A stretch of DNA of 64,000 nucleotides from contig OX387203.1 of NCBI GenBank assembly GCA_947561715.1, positions 8,184,001 through 8,248,000 on the forward strand, read 5' to 3'. The position numbers were made by a program, and so were the translations under genes. Position 1 is the first letter of the stretch, and every line of letters starts with the position of its first letter. The notes under the pieces were generated by a model. It was not told where the DNA came from. It saw only the letters and a list, made by a program, of their open reading frames with translations, and ran no database searches. Below, in pieces: positions 34,201 to 44,665 of this stretch. This DNA comes from Ascidia mentula (lineage: Eukaryota; Chordata; Ascidiacea; Phlebobranchia; Ascidiidae).

Positions 34201-35178
34201 ATATTTGCTTGGTTGACTGTTCATTATAGTTTGATTTTGTTGAATCATGGTACTTCGCAGCCATAAAATGTTTTCAAAGTTAACATAGTTGAAGTTAATG
34301 CCTTCGACAAAATTGTAAGAAAACTGTTGACTTTGACATTTTGCATGTTTAACATAAAAAGGTGCTTGATTGTATTTCAACTACTTATGCTACTTGATGG
34401 TTTCAAATTTGGTTATAATTAGTGGCATATACACATTTTCACAGTTCTATTTGTTTTTCTGCATTTCGTTCCAGTCCTTTTCAATTGCCTTTGGTATTGT
34501 AATACAACTTGGTGCATATATAACTGTGTGGTTTAAAACAACACGCATTTCCCGTGTAATGGGCTTGTAGCCCTATACGACACATTACACGCGTGTTGTT
34601 TAGGCAGGATCGCAGATTTTCACGGCAAAACAACACGTTAGGTGTGTCACAGCATTCACAGGGAGGAACAACACGGCTGTTATGCAACACGTGTACAGTG
34701 TTGTATACGGCTACAGAATTGCCGTGTTAAAACAACACGTTTCACTTTTCTAGTGTGAGTGCGACCACGTTGTATGTACCTTCAGTTCAAACGTAAGTGA
34801 AGCACATATACAACTTTTTAAATACTTGATGGTTCAGTTATTGATAAGATAAAATACAGACCAACCGTTAACTTTGTCGCGCAGATTGGAAGATTTGTTT
34901 ACGAAAGAATGTTGGCCAAAAGAGGTTCGAGTGAAGCAACTGCGATATCTGTGGATGCATTTTGGTCATATCCCGGTCAAAACGGCCGACATGAAACCAT
35001 ACAGGCTTTTAAGCCGAGGAATGGAAACGAAATACAACTTGAAGTCGGTGACATCATAGTGGACGCGAATTGTTATAAGGATTGCATTGGGACGAACAAC
35101 CGGACTAAAAAGACTGGGTTTTATCCGATGAAGAATGTAAAGATAATTCCTCTAACAGCAGCTTACGCAGGAGTGTAG
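31277..35178 (+). pseudogene. FUT8-like copy E, broken by deletion and transposon
   Basis: Exon 1 (31277-31356) is open. Exon 2 (31551-31594) has TTCGG in place of the TTCAG acceptor. Exon 3 starts at 32011 but is fused near 32055 to the end of exon 6 (GTGGAACTA|TGACGTCAGG), so the rest of exon 3, exons 4-5 and most of exon 6 are gone; the joint reads a stop at once (32058-32060). The two parents share CTGG-AAC at the joint, suggesting a deletion at short homology between sister copies. Exon 7 (32149-32255 plus 34758-34792) is split by a 2.5 kb transposon. Exon 8 (34885-35178) is open and almost the same as in C and G. Confidence 0.85.
32256..34755. mobile_element. CACTA-like (CMC) non-autonomous DNA transposon in exon 7 of copy E
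   Basis: The ends CACTAGAAAA and CTTTTCTAGTG form terminal inverted repeats. The flanks (CAGTG before, TGAGTG after), compared with the uninterrupted exon (CAGTGAGTG), show a 2-bp TG target duplication. Removing 2,500 bp plus TG restores the 142-nt exon length. About 250 bp inside each end are dense copies of ACGTGTTG and CAACACGT in both directions, like the subterminal transposase-binding repeats of CACTA elements. The inside is AT-rich with no long ORF, so it cannot supply its own transposase. CACTA/EnSpm is the best fit by end sequence. The duplication is shorter than the usual 3 bp, so Mirage or another CMC member is possible. Confidence 0.8.
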
Positions 35179-36366
35179 TAAACCCGGTATCTTCTCTCAA
35201 CTGAGTATATTTAACCCTTAAAGTCGTATTGCGACCAGATGGCGAACTCTCAGCGATCCACAGGGCAAATTGAAAGCAATTCGACCGAAAGGACACGTGT
35301 GCATAAGGGTTCATCACCACACCGGAACTCGATCCATGAGCCCCGGAGTTTGTTCAGACTTTTGGGTCAGAAAGCACAAAAAAAACTGATTTTCATATGT
35401 CAGTTGTTTCTCATCAGTTGCAAAAACATTCGTGTTATGTTATGTCTTCTGTCATGTTAATCTATTACAGGGAAAATTTCTGAGAAAATCAGCCTGCCAG
35501 CGAGACGAGTGGAGAATTCATGTATATGTCATATTCATGACAAATGTTTGAGAGAGCAAAGTAAGCCGGGGTTAAGTAGAAGTGCTCTCAGCAACAACAT
35601 TTAGTCGGGGAGAGAATTGCTTTGTTTAGATTGTGACTTCGGTTGCAAAAGTGTGTGCGCTTAGTAGCGGAGGCTGGATGCAGTCGTTCGATTCATTTCA
35701 CTAATACTTACAGGAAAGGGGATATTGACGCTATTTCCTGCTTTAGCGGCATCTCCTACGTAATTAATGAAGAATTTAGTCCGGGCGGCTCGACTTAAGT
35801 TTAGTCCACGTAGGTGACGTCGGTTGTGAAAGTTAAAGTAGGTTGCTGTCATGCTTTGTTGGATGTGCTTTACTCATATATATATCGGTAACCGCGACAC
35901 AAGAAAAAGTAATGGCACGGTTCGATGCGCAGGTCGCTACACTATAGGCTAAATGTGACAGAAGCATCATCGGAGTATACACTGGAAACGTATACATCTG
36001 CTAGTTTAATTAAGCTTTTTTGTCGCTTTTAGTCGAGTATTTAAATCAAGTTTAAAGAGTATTTAAATCGAATTTAAATCGGAAACGAAGCTTGTTTCGC
36101 CGTTTGTTAAGTTTTTTTAACTCTTTTTAGAAAGTCTTATCACAGCTGTTTAAGTTGTCATCGGATGATGGATATTCCTGGTTCGTAAACATAAATTCAC
36201 CGATCACTGACGTTTTTTTAAGCTATGTAGTTCTGTAGTACGATAAGGTGTTGGAACTCTCGTGTAGTGCTATCTGAGTTGACATTTTGATTTCGTGTGT
36301 CTGGTCTTCGTCCCATAGCGGGCAAATTAGTAACTCCGTAGTTTTTCTTATGCGCAAGTTTCGCAA
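35179..36366. other. spacer after copy E
   Basis: No gene. It resembles the first part of the other spacers but lacks the dimeric SINE: the shared sequence jumps from TTTACTCATATA (35880) to the block beginning GGTAACCGCGACAC. Two units of the ~22-bp GAGTATTTAAATC repeat are present near 36038-36080. Confidence 0.45.
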
Positions 36367-36452
36367 ATGGTCAGGTTATCGAAGAAATCCTTGGGATGAA
36401 TCCTTATTTTGTTGGCGGTGATGGTAATATTCTACTCAGGTTCAAACAACAG
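36367..36452 (+). pseudogene. orphan FUT8-like exon 1 relic
   Basis: It has the ATG (MVRLSKKSLG), the membrane codons and the CAACAG|GTACAA donor of exon 1. A TGA replaces the codons for VL early in the anchor, and no exons 2-8 follow before copy F. The sequence after it (GATAACTGCAG, then TCTAGTCTAGATACAGAGCA) is shared with the relic at 43401. Confidence 0.75.
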
Positions 36453-37510
36453 GTACAAAACTGCACAGATTATAAGATATATCAAGGATTTGAAAGGGGG
36501 ATTTTTTATTTAACATGGAATTAAGCGTTTTATGATGATAACTGCAGTGTTTTGCAATAACACAGAAGGTACTCTATAGTCTAGATACAGCAATTCATCT
36601 TTGGGAACAGTCTAGTCTAGATACAGAGCAAATCATAAGGGAATTCGCCTAAATTAGTTGGGTCCTGTTAGCCTAGCAATTCGATACGTCGATTAAATCG
36701 CTCGACAAAACAGTTAGAGCGAATTGAAAAGGTAGTGAGGCTTTCGGCTAAGAAAATGTCGGTGTACGAGGAGGAAAGTGGAAAAAATGCACTTACGCTG
36801 GTGACATTGTGCATTCATGTATATTTTATATTCATGAGAGTTGTGGCGTTGTCTGAGAAGGAGAAGTGAGTTGGTGTTAAGTAGATGTGCCCTCAGTAAC
36901 AGCTTTTTTTTCGGTTTATTTTCATAAAACTTACAGGGCGGCGACGTTGGCGCTATTTACGATTCACTCATGGTAAAAATACTTTGGCATTTTGGCATAA
37001 TTAATACCACACGAAACCATTGTAGCGAGAGGCTCTCTATTGCACGAGCATAAAACCATAACAGTTATTTCAGCCAGACGCACTGGGAAGTGATGGGTTA
37101 GGACAATCCGCTTAGAACGATAGGTGGACACCCTTTCGTGCTGGCCAAAGCAAGGCCCATCTATTTTTTTGTCCGTGCATTCATGTGTAAACCGTATAGT
37201 TAGTGCTGACCCTTGGGTAAAGTAAATTTTTTCCCGATGCATTTATTGAGAAATGATCGTGCACTGTCGCTACTGACGCAAACAAGTAGATTGCAAGATG
37301 GCAGAATTTGAATAAAAGAGAGCACAGATTATCACAAGGGCACCGCATTGATTTCTTCCCATGCTTATACACTGACATCTTCTGCATTTGCTGGTTTAAT
37401 CAAGCTTTCTTATCGCTTAATTATTATTCTGTAGTAAGGATAAGGTGTGGAAACTCTCGTTAAGCTATCTGCGTTGACATTGGTTTCGTGTTCCAAGAGA
37501 AGTTTCGTTA
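36453..37510. other. spacer before copy F
   Basis: No gene. It is shared, with changes, with 43487-44665. Landmarks are GTCTAGATACAG (36610), ATTCATGAGAGTTG (36830) and TGATCGTGCACTGTCGCTAC (37254). It ends in the upstream block of copy F from about 37425. Confidence 0.45.
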
Positions 37511-40494
37511 ATGGTCATGTTATCGAGGAATTCCTTGGTATTAATCCTTATCTTGTTGGCGGTGATGGTGATTTTTTACTCAGGTTTAAACAACAGGTAC
37601 AAAACTGCACAGAGTATCAGTTATATTAAGGATTTCAAAGGGACATGTTTTATTTAACATGGAATTTAAACATTTTTGGTGATAACTACAGTGTTTTGTA
37701 ACCTTAAAGATATAGAACATTAAACATATAGCATAGTGTGGTAATATATAATTTAAGCAAGGATGGTTAGATGTTGCAATTCTCTTTTCAGATATGTCAA
37801 CTTTCAATGGAAGGCTGGCAAAGCAATATTGCCTGGTAAGTAGGGTAATCGAATAATCTGTAATATAAACTACCACCAACGCTAAATTACTATGTAAAAA
37901 TCTACAACAACAAACTACAACAATTGACTCTATCCCAAAACGTAAAATTAACATTTATTCGTGACTAATCATTCTTACCAACAAAGTAAGAGGCTCAACC
38001 AATTCAGGTCATCTCGCCATGCACCTTTCTCTGGTTATCGCTTCTTTGGCTGGTTACTTTTCCCGTATCAACAAATAACATTTCTAATGACTAGGTTCCT
38101 TTGGGACCACACGCAGTCGAACTCAAATTAAATAGATGGTTTCGTAGAAGCAAAATGCGACGATATTAAATCAATGAGCTGCGGACAATTTGCATATTTC
38201 ACCAATCAGGCCACATCGAAGCAATTTATGACTGGTGTTTATGAGACGTTGAGCTGGTAACACAATTTGTTAAAAAGGAGGTTCTTTGATGGTTTGTATC
38301 TGATAGCGAACAAATCTATTCCGAAGTCATTAACACAGAGTGGAATTGTCTCTGACTTGTTAGTACAGGGAAAAAGTGCCCTCAGTCACCAGCTGCACTG
38401 TTAAAACCTAATAGGTCAAAATTGTGTGCTCTAACCTCACATGTCAATTATTTGGGACAGAAGACAACACATTGGAAACAGAAAGGAATTCAGCCCTGGT
38501 AGAACTACATGGTTTGGTGCAGAAGAAACTTCGGCATTTACAGGTAAAACATCCCAACAGTACATAACGTTTTCAACAAAAGTAAATTTTCTTTGCTTTT
38601 GTAACTGGTTTTAAACCGCACTAAGATTATAATTTTCAATTAGAAATTTGTGTTGTGTACAAGTAACACGTAGAAGCTATTCTTGCCATTTGCCCACAAA
38701 CACAATCAAATTAGCATTCAGATAACCTAATCAAAATGTTTGTTTGTGATCAGAACCCGACAAACTGCTCGAAGGCGCGCAAGCTTCTTTGTCAAATACA
38801 AGCCGGTAACTGTGGATTAATATGCAATCTTCACCACATCGGAATATGTTTCCTGCTTGCGATTGGAACAAACAGAACATTAGTGTTAAAGACTGAGTTG
38901 GCGATGTACCCAGTTAAGTCACTAAACGAGGCGTATTTGCCTCTTAGCGAAACGTGCAACGATTGGTCTGAGGAAGAGTTCAACAATGTTCCCAAAATGG
39001 CAGGTATGCAGCAAATCACACAAAAACATCACGTATTTTATAATTGCCCAAATAGGATAAACAGATGGAATATTAATTACAAGACCTGTGATTTTCTTTA
39101 ATGAAAACGATATTTACTAACCACATTTTTCTGTAAAACTTCATAACAACACATTCTTGCGAAAAAGATTTTTTGTCAAACACGTATTCACAGAACAAAT
39201 TTGTCTTGTGAAATCAAGATTTCTGTATGGATAAATAGAAGCAACCATGTTTCATCAAGTTTGTCAACCTATGATTTTTGTAGGAGACAAACTTACGGAG
39301 ACAACAAGCGATCGACGTGTCGTGAAAATTACTGTCAAAAACCAATTCCGACCATTTACTCCATTCGCACCCAACACGTACCCAGAAACTCTCAAGGAAA
39401 CTCTATCTCCCCTTTGTGACGAGCCCCAAATATGGTGGGTTGGTCAGTTGATGGAATTCATCACCAGACCTCAACCAGCACTCACCAAGCGACTCGAAAC
39501 AGCTAAGAGAGAGGTCGCCTTCGTGCATCCAATTGTCGGGTAAAGTGAGATGTTATTCTCGGCCTAAAAATGTTCTTGGAAAGTATGGTTAAGGCACTTG
39601 GACGTGGTGAAAACGGTTTGAGCGCTGATATGTTATGCAAAATGTTATAAAACAAAAATTTCAAGCAACGCATGAGAGTTTTCTTTGATATTTACTTTGA
39701 AAACAAATAACATTGGGCAAAACTACAGAGTCCACGTCAGAAGGACGGACAAGTTGGCCGAAGAATCCGATTTTTATTCTCTTCACGATTACATGGTTCA
39801 TGTGGAGAAATGGTTTGACAACTACAGAAACGTCACAAAGAGTAACGTCACTGGAAAAGTTTTCCTGGCAACCGATGACGTCAGGGTGTACAAAGAGGCC
39901 ACAAAAGAGTAAGAAATCACATTTTTACATTAACCCCAGATTTACGATTCTGTCCTGATTTTGCAGATTTCCCAATTACGTTTTTGTGTCCTTCGCAACT
40001 AAATCCAATTTTGCACAAAGAGGAACATCAGAAGGATTTTGGGGGATCGTTGAGGACGTTGCTTTGCTCAGTGAGTGCGACCACGTCGTATGCACCTTCA
40101 GTTCAAATGTAAGTGAAGCACATAAACAACTTTTTAAATACGTCATTGTTTAATTATTGATAAGATATTATATAGACCAACCGTTAACTTTGTCGCGCAG
40201 GTTGGAAGATTTGTTTACGAAAGAATGTTGGCCGAAAGAGGTTCGAGTGAAGCAACTGCGATATCCGTGGACGCATTTTGGTCATATCCCGGTCAAAACG
40301 GCCGACATGAAACCATACAGGCTTTTGAGCCGAGGAATGGAAATGAAATACAACTTGAAGTCGGTGACATCATAGTGGACGCGAATTGTTATAAGGATTG
40401 CATTGGGACGAACAAGCGAACTAAAAAGACTGGGATTTATCCGATGAAGAATGTAAAGATAATTCCTCTAACAGCAGCTTACGCAGGAGTGTAG
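37511..40494 (+). CDS. FUT8-like alpha-1,6-fucosyltransferase, copy F
   Basis: Exons: 37511-37596, 37792-37835, 38461-38543, 38754-39003, 39284-39539, 39729-39908, 39967-40108, 40201-40494; predicted 444 aa, no stops. Its 5' half is of the type seen in A and G: MVM start, exon 3 with DNTLETERNSALVELHG and acceptor GGGACAG, a long intron 2 of about 625 bp, and exon 4 after GATCAG. Distinctive residues are TGKVFLATDD in exon 6, MLAERGSS and AFEPRN in exon 8, and Val in place of Ile at the first codon of exon 8. The GDP-fucose site, cysteines and SH3-like motifs are all present. It lies downstream of an orphan exon 1, so the unit has an extra promoter-like segment. Confidence 0.85.
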
Positions 40495-41548
40495 AAAACC
40501 CAATATCTTCTCTGAACTGAGTATAGTTAACCCTTAAAGTCGTATTGCGCAAATCAAAAGCAATTCGACCGTAAGGACACGTGCACATAGGTGGTAAATC
40601 ACCACACCGGAATTCGATCCAGGAGCCCCGAAATTTGTTCAGACCTTTGGGTCAGAAAGTACAAAAAAATTATTTTTATATGTCAGTTATTTCTCATCAG
40701 TTGATGCAAAAACATTCGTGTCATGTTGTGTCTTCTGTCATGTGTCACGTCATGTTAATCTATTACAGGGAAAATTTCTGAGAAAATCAGCCTGCCAGCA
40801 AAACGTGAGGAGAATTCATGTATATTTCATATTCATGACAAATATTTGAGAGAAAACAGTGAGCCGGGGTTAAGTAGAAGTGCTCTGAGCAACAACATAT
40901 AGTCGGGGAAAGAATTGCTTTGTTTAAAATTGCAACATCGGTTGCAAAAGTGTCTGCACTCAATAGCGGAAGCTAGATGCAGTCGTTTTCACTAATACTT
41001 ACAGGAAAGGGGATATTGATGCTATTTGCGAATTGCTTACTGTAAACAAACGTTTGCTTTTCAACTTCATATTTGGCGGCATTTTCTACGTGGTTTATAA
41101 AGAATTTAGTTCGGACGGATCGACTTGAGTTTAGTCCACGTAGATGACGCCGGTTGTGGGAGTTAAAGTATGTTGCTGTCATGCTTTGTTGGATGTGCTT
41201 TACTCATATAGGGTATATGCAGTACATAGTTTATTATACTTCTGCTAATTTTTCCTCGAACGAGAAACGAAGCTTTTGTCATTGAATATGAAATGAGTAA
41301 GGTCTAACCACAGGAGTTTAAGTTGTCATAATATCGAATGGTATTTAACACTGGTGTGTAAAACACGGTAGCACAGATGTGTCATATGGGACCAAAATAT
41401 TGTTTGGTAAAAGACATTGCTTGTACTGCCAAGCCTATAAACCTTGATACGAACTGTGATCTCCAAGTAAGGACCTGCGCAGTAGGGCGATCCTGCCAAT
41501 CGTGCGATTGCATTTAACATTGCTGCATTAATTGTCTGATTATAGTGC
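40495..41548. other. first part of F-G spacer with SINE left half
   Basis: Spacer sequence like that after the other copies. It ends in the left SINE monomer (about 41340-41548), which is cut at GATTATAGTG. The right monomer resumes at 43013 after a 1.46 kb insertion. Confidence 0.55.
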
Positions 41549-41751
41549 ATATTTTTGAATATATAAATGCACATACATTTTTACCCCAGTAAATGGATAA
41601 CGTTGTTTCGCTTTTCGGTATCAGCTTAAAAAGAAAGATGTGACAAAAGTCCTTACGCAAAAGTAAATAAATACTCGTACATTTATATGTGTATGTCCAG
41701 CATGTGTGCGTTGTAATGCATTGAGGAAAGTTAAGACGGAAAAAGGAAACA

Positions 41752-42003
41752 GTTAGGTTGGGACATAAATTGGACAGAGTTCTAGACGGACCTTACCGAC
41801 AACGCCAAGAGGCGATCGCTAAATGCGTGCAAGCCGCCCACGCGAGAGGATACAACGTCATTGCGTTGCAGCACGGTGGTTGGTGCGCCGGATCACGTGA
41901 CGCAGTTCACACATTCAAAAAGTATAATGCGAGCTCTGCTTGGCAATTCTGTAAAGGGAGGAGCATGGGCAAACCAAGTTTACAGAATCGACATTGGTTA
42001 CCA
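41752..42003 (+). pseudogene. fragment of a Cys-containing extracellular module
   Basis: One frame reads LDGPYRQRQEAIAKCVQAA, then GYNVIALQHGGWCAGS and HTFKKYNAS. The continuation GGAWANQVYRIDIGYQ is in another frame, so about one frameshift lies near 41940-41960. It ends at a CCAG|GTAAGC donor. The pattern of an AIxKCxxAA helix, ALQxGGWCxxS and GGxWANxVY is one I associate with small secreted or multi-domain proteins of marine invertebrates; I cannot give a firm family name. No other exon of such a gene is visible nearby. Confidence 0.55.
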
Positions 42004-42364
42004 GGTAAGCGACTTTTGTATTGCGGGAGTATTGCATACAATTCTTCCCTGTTTTTGTATAGCACTGTATACTATTGTTTATTAATACAAGCACATTGAA
42101 AACGACAAATTCGTTTAATAAAATTTTACCACTCTTACGTTTATCTATTTTTTTCAGAACATACTAACGGAAAACCATCATTTGTATCCATTGTGCACTG
42201 TGCTGTTTCCTACGGCAATAAAATTGGTGCGAATAACTGTTTTGTGAGGTTCTGCGTGAGGTTGCTGAAAAAACTGAAATGCCAGCGGACACATTACGCA
42301 ATACTGATGCTGTAAAGAAAGTTGTCTTCATTACTTTCTTTATTTTAACCTTTGCCATACGGTA

Positions 42365-42980
42365 TGGTTACGGAATTCTTTCGCCAGCACGGGAATTGAT
42401 CCTAGTATGGGTTTGAACAGCGACCCCTTACCACCAAACACAACACCAGAGCCTCAAAAAAGATCTGTACCCCAACGCTGCTTACCTAAATAAGGAAAGG
42501 CCCAGACCCTGCAATAACGGCTCAACATAGCCGAATTACCTCACACTGGTTTCACTACATGGGTGTCTGAATTTAATAAAACGTTCTAATATTAAAGCTA
42601 CTATACAAAATACATAAAATACCAAGAAACATTAATAAACCTTTCGGTGCAAATTACTCGACAACATTCAACAACCACAGTACAGCACGACGCCTATCTC
42701 GAGACCAACGAGTCATTCGTGCAGCACTACTTGCACCGGCCAATCAACCAATTAACGAACTGCATGTGAACCAATGGAGCGTTACGGAATGTGGCACACA
42801 TAAAAAAATACTGTAATGCGGAAATAAATACAAAGCGGAATTTGATAAAAAGTGAGTGCAAGAAACCGATGAAAACAAAAGAATAGTACGTGCGAAAATG
42901 TATAAAGAGTGCTTCAAATAAACAACACAGATAATCAAAGAATCCATAAAGCATTGGTGCCATATGTTGTATTCGCCACA
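42365..42980. mobile_element. old, diverged solo LTR-like fossil
   Basis: Related to the LTR at 51626-52118. Shared blocks are ACGGAATT, GACCCTGCAATAACGGCTCA, AGCACGACGCC, CCGGCCAATCAACCAAT and AAATAAACAACACA, in the same order. It starts TGG and ends CCACA, is longer than the relative, and has no clear target duplication. No internal coding region of a retroelement is seen. It looks like an old, decayed solo LTR, probably Gypsy-like. Confidence 0.55.
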
Positions 42981-43012
42981 CTATGGCTCTGTGCGATGAA
43001 ACAGTGGACAGT

Positions 43013-43325
43013 TGCGCACCAGTGTATCTTGGCCACAATATACCACGTGAAACCGCATAGCTCCTGCAGCTAAGCTGGTAGAGCATTGGGCCTGGTTAGC
43101 CCAGGGTCGTGAGTGCAAACCTCACCGGAAGCTTGATTTCCCAGATCTTGCTTTGACTGGTGCAGAAAAATTGGCTGATCCAGCTAGGCTGGTTCCTGCA
43201 CTGCGTAGCCTTTCAACCTAGTTATTCTGATACGATAGTTGTGATCGCCAAGTGAAGACCTGCGCAGAGGTCGATTCTGCCAATAATGCGATTGCATGAA
43301 ATATTGTTATTAAAGCGGTTGATGG
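43013..43325 (+). repeat. right half of the spacer SINE (F-G)
   Basis: It contains the most complete tRNA-like head of the family: CTCCTGCAGCTAAGCTGGTA (43061), an anticodon-stem-like TGGGCCTGGTTAGCCCA with anticodon position GGT (Thr-like), then a B-box-like GAGTGCAAACCTC. The tail CTGCGTAGCCTTTCAACCTA follows. It suggests that the family was founded by a tRNA-Thr-like sequence. Confidence 0.6.
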
Positions 43326-43400
43326 CTAATTCAGCAAGTTGTGCTGTATAGAAAAAGCGAACAACACGTTTACAAAGCGGTAGACGCGACACAAGGAAAA

Positions 43401-43486
43401 ATGGTCATGTTATCGAAGAAATCCTTGGTATTAATCCTTATCTTGTTGGCGGTGATGGTGATATTCTTCTCAGGTTTAAACAACAT
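43401..43486 (+). pseudogene. orphan FUT8-like exon 1 relic without donor
   Basis: It is open as MVMLSKKSLVLILILLA and further, but the donor CAG|GTACAA is changed to CATCTACAA, so the exon could not be joined normally. No exons 2-8 follow before copy G. It is paired with the relic at 36367 by shared downstream sequence. Confidence 0.75.
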
Positions 43487-44665
43487 CTACAAAACTGCAA
43501 AGTATTAGATATATCAAGAATTTAAAAGGGAGATTTTTATTTAACATGGAATTAAGCGTTTTATGATGATAACTGCAATGTTTTGTAATAAGTCATTCGC
43601 AGAAGGTACTCTATAGTTTAGATACGGCAATTCATCTTTGGGAACAGTCTAGTCTAGATACAGAGCAAATCATCAGGTAATTCGTCTAAATTAGTTGGGT
43701 CCTGTTGGCCTAGCAATTCGATACGTTGATTTAAACGCTCGACAAAACAATTAGAGCGAATTGGAAAGGAAATGAGGCGTTCGGTCCACGGAAATGTTGG
43801 TGTACGAGGAAGGAAGTGAAAAAAAAGCCTTTACGCTGGTGACATTGTGCATTCATGTATATTTTATATTCATGAGAGTTGCGGCGTTGTCTGAGAAGGA
43901 GAAATGAGTTGGTGTTAAGTAGATGTGCCCTCAGCAACAGCATTTAATCGGTTTATTTTCTAAAGACTCACATGGCGGCAACATTGACGCTATTTGCGAT
44001 TCACTCCTGGTAAAATTACTTTGGCATTTTTGACGTTTAGGTAATAAGCAATACCACACGTAACCATTGTAGCGCGAGGCTCTTTATTGCACGAAATAAT
44101 GACCCGAAAGAAGGATTTCCTTCGAAATTTTTTGTCCGTGCATTAATGTGTAAACCGTAGTCAGTGCTGACCCTTGGGTAAAATAAATTCTTTCCCGGTG
44201 CATTTATTGAGAAATGATCGTGCACTGTCGCTACTGACCCAAAAAGGTAGATTGCAAGAGGCTGGTAGAGTGCGAATAAAATAAAGCACAGATTATCACA
44301 AGGACATCGCATTGATGTGTGCCCATGTTTATCTTAATAAGAGCTTAATTGTCCCCTGGAGTAAATAGACAAGTGTATGGAAGTTCTTAACAATGGTTGT
44401 TAATGCGCATCAGATATCATTCTTTGATCGGACTTTCATGACTGCGGCTACCATATAGTTTTCTTATAGTCAACGTGGCAAAAACAATGCTATAGGCTAT
44501 GCGTGGTAGAAGCATCCGCGGGATATACACTGACAACTTCTGCATCTGCTGGTTTAATCAAACATTCTTATCGCCTAATTATTATGTAGTTAGGATAAGG
44601 TGTGGAAACTCTGGTTGAGCTATCTGTGTTGACATTGGTTTCGTGTTCCAAGGGAAGTTTCGTTA
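43487..44665. other. spacer before copy G
   Basis: No gene. It is a diverged copy of 36453-37510 and ends in the conserved upstream block of copy G (GTTAGGATAAGGTGTGGAAA from about 44590). Confidence 0.45.

Larger units (their letters stand above)
41549..43012. other. 1.46 kb insertion inside the spacer SINE
   Basis: In the other spacers the two SINE monomers are separated by only about 25 bp. Here the gap holds a piece matching the left border of the array (AAATGCACATACATTTTTAC), a broken exon of an extracellular protein, and an old LTR. The whole block seems to have come in from outside the array. Confidence 0.6.

Noticed and set aside
32600-34500. Transposase gene inside the CACTA-like element
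   Set aside because: Only short frames of up to about 70 codons without motifs; the element is non-autonomous.
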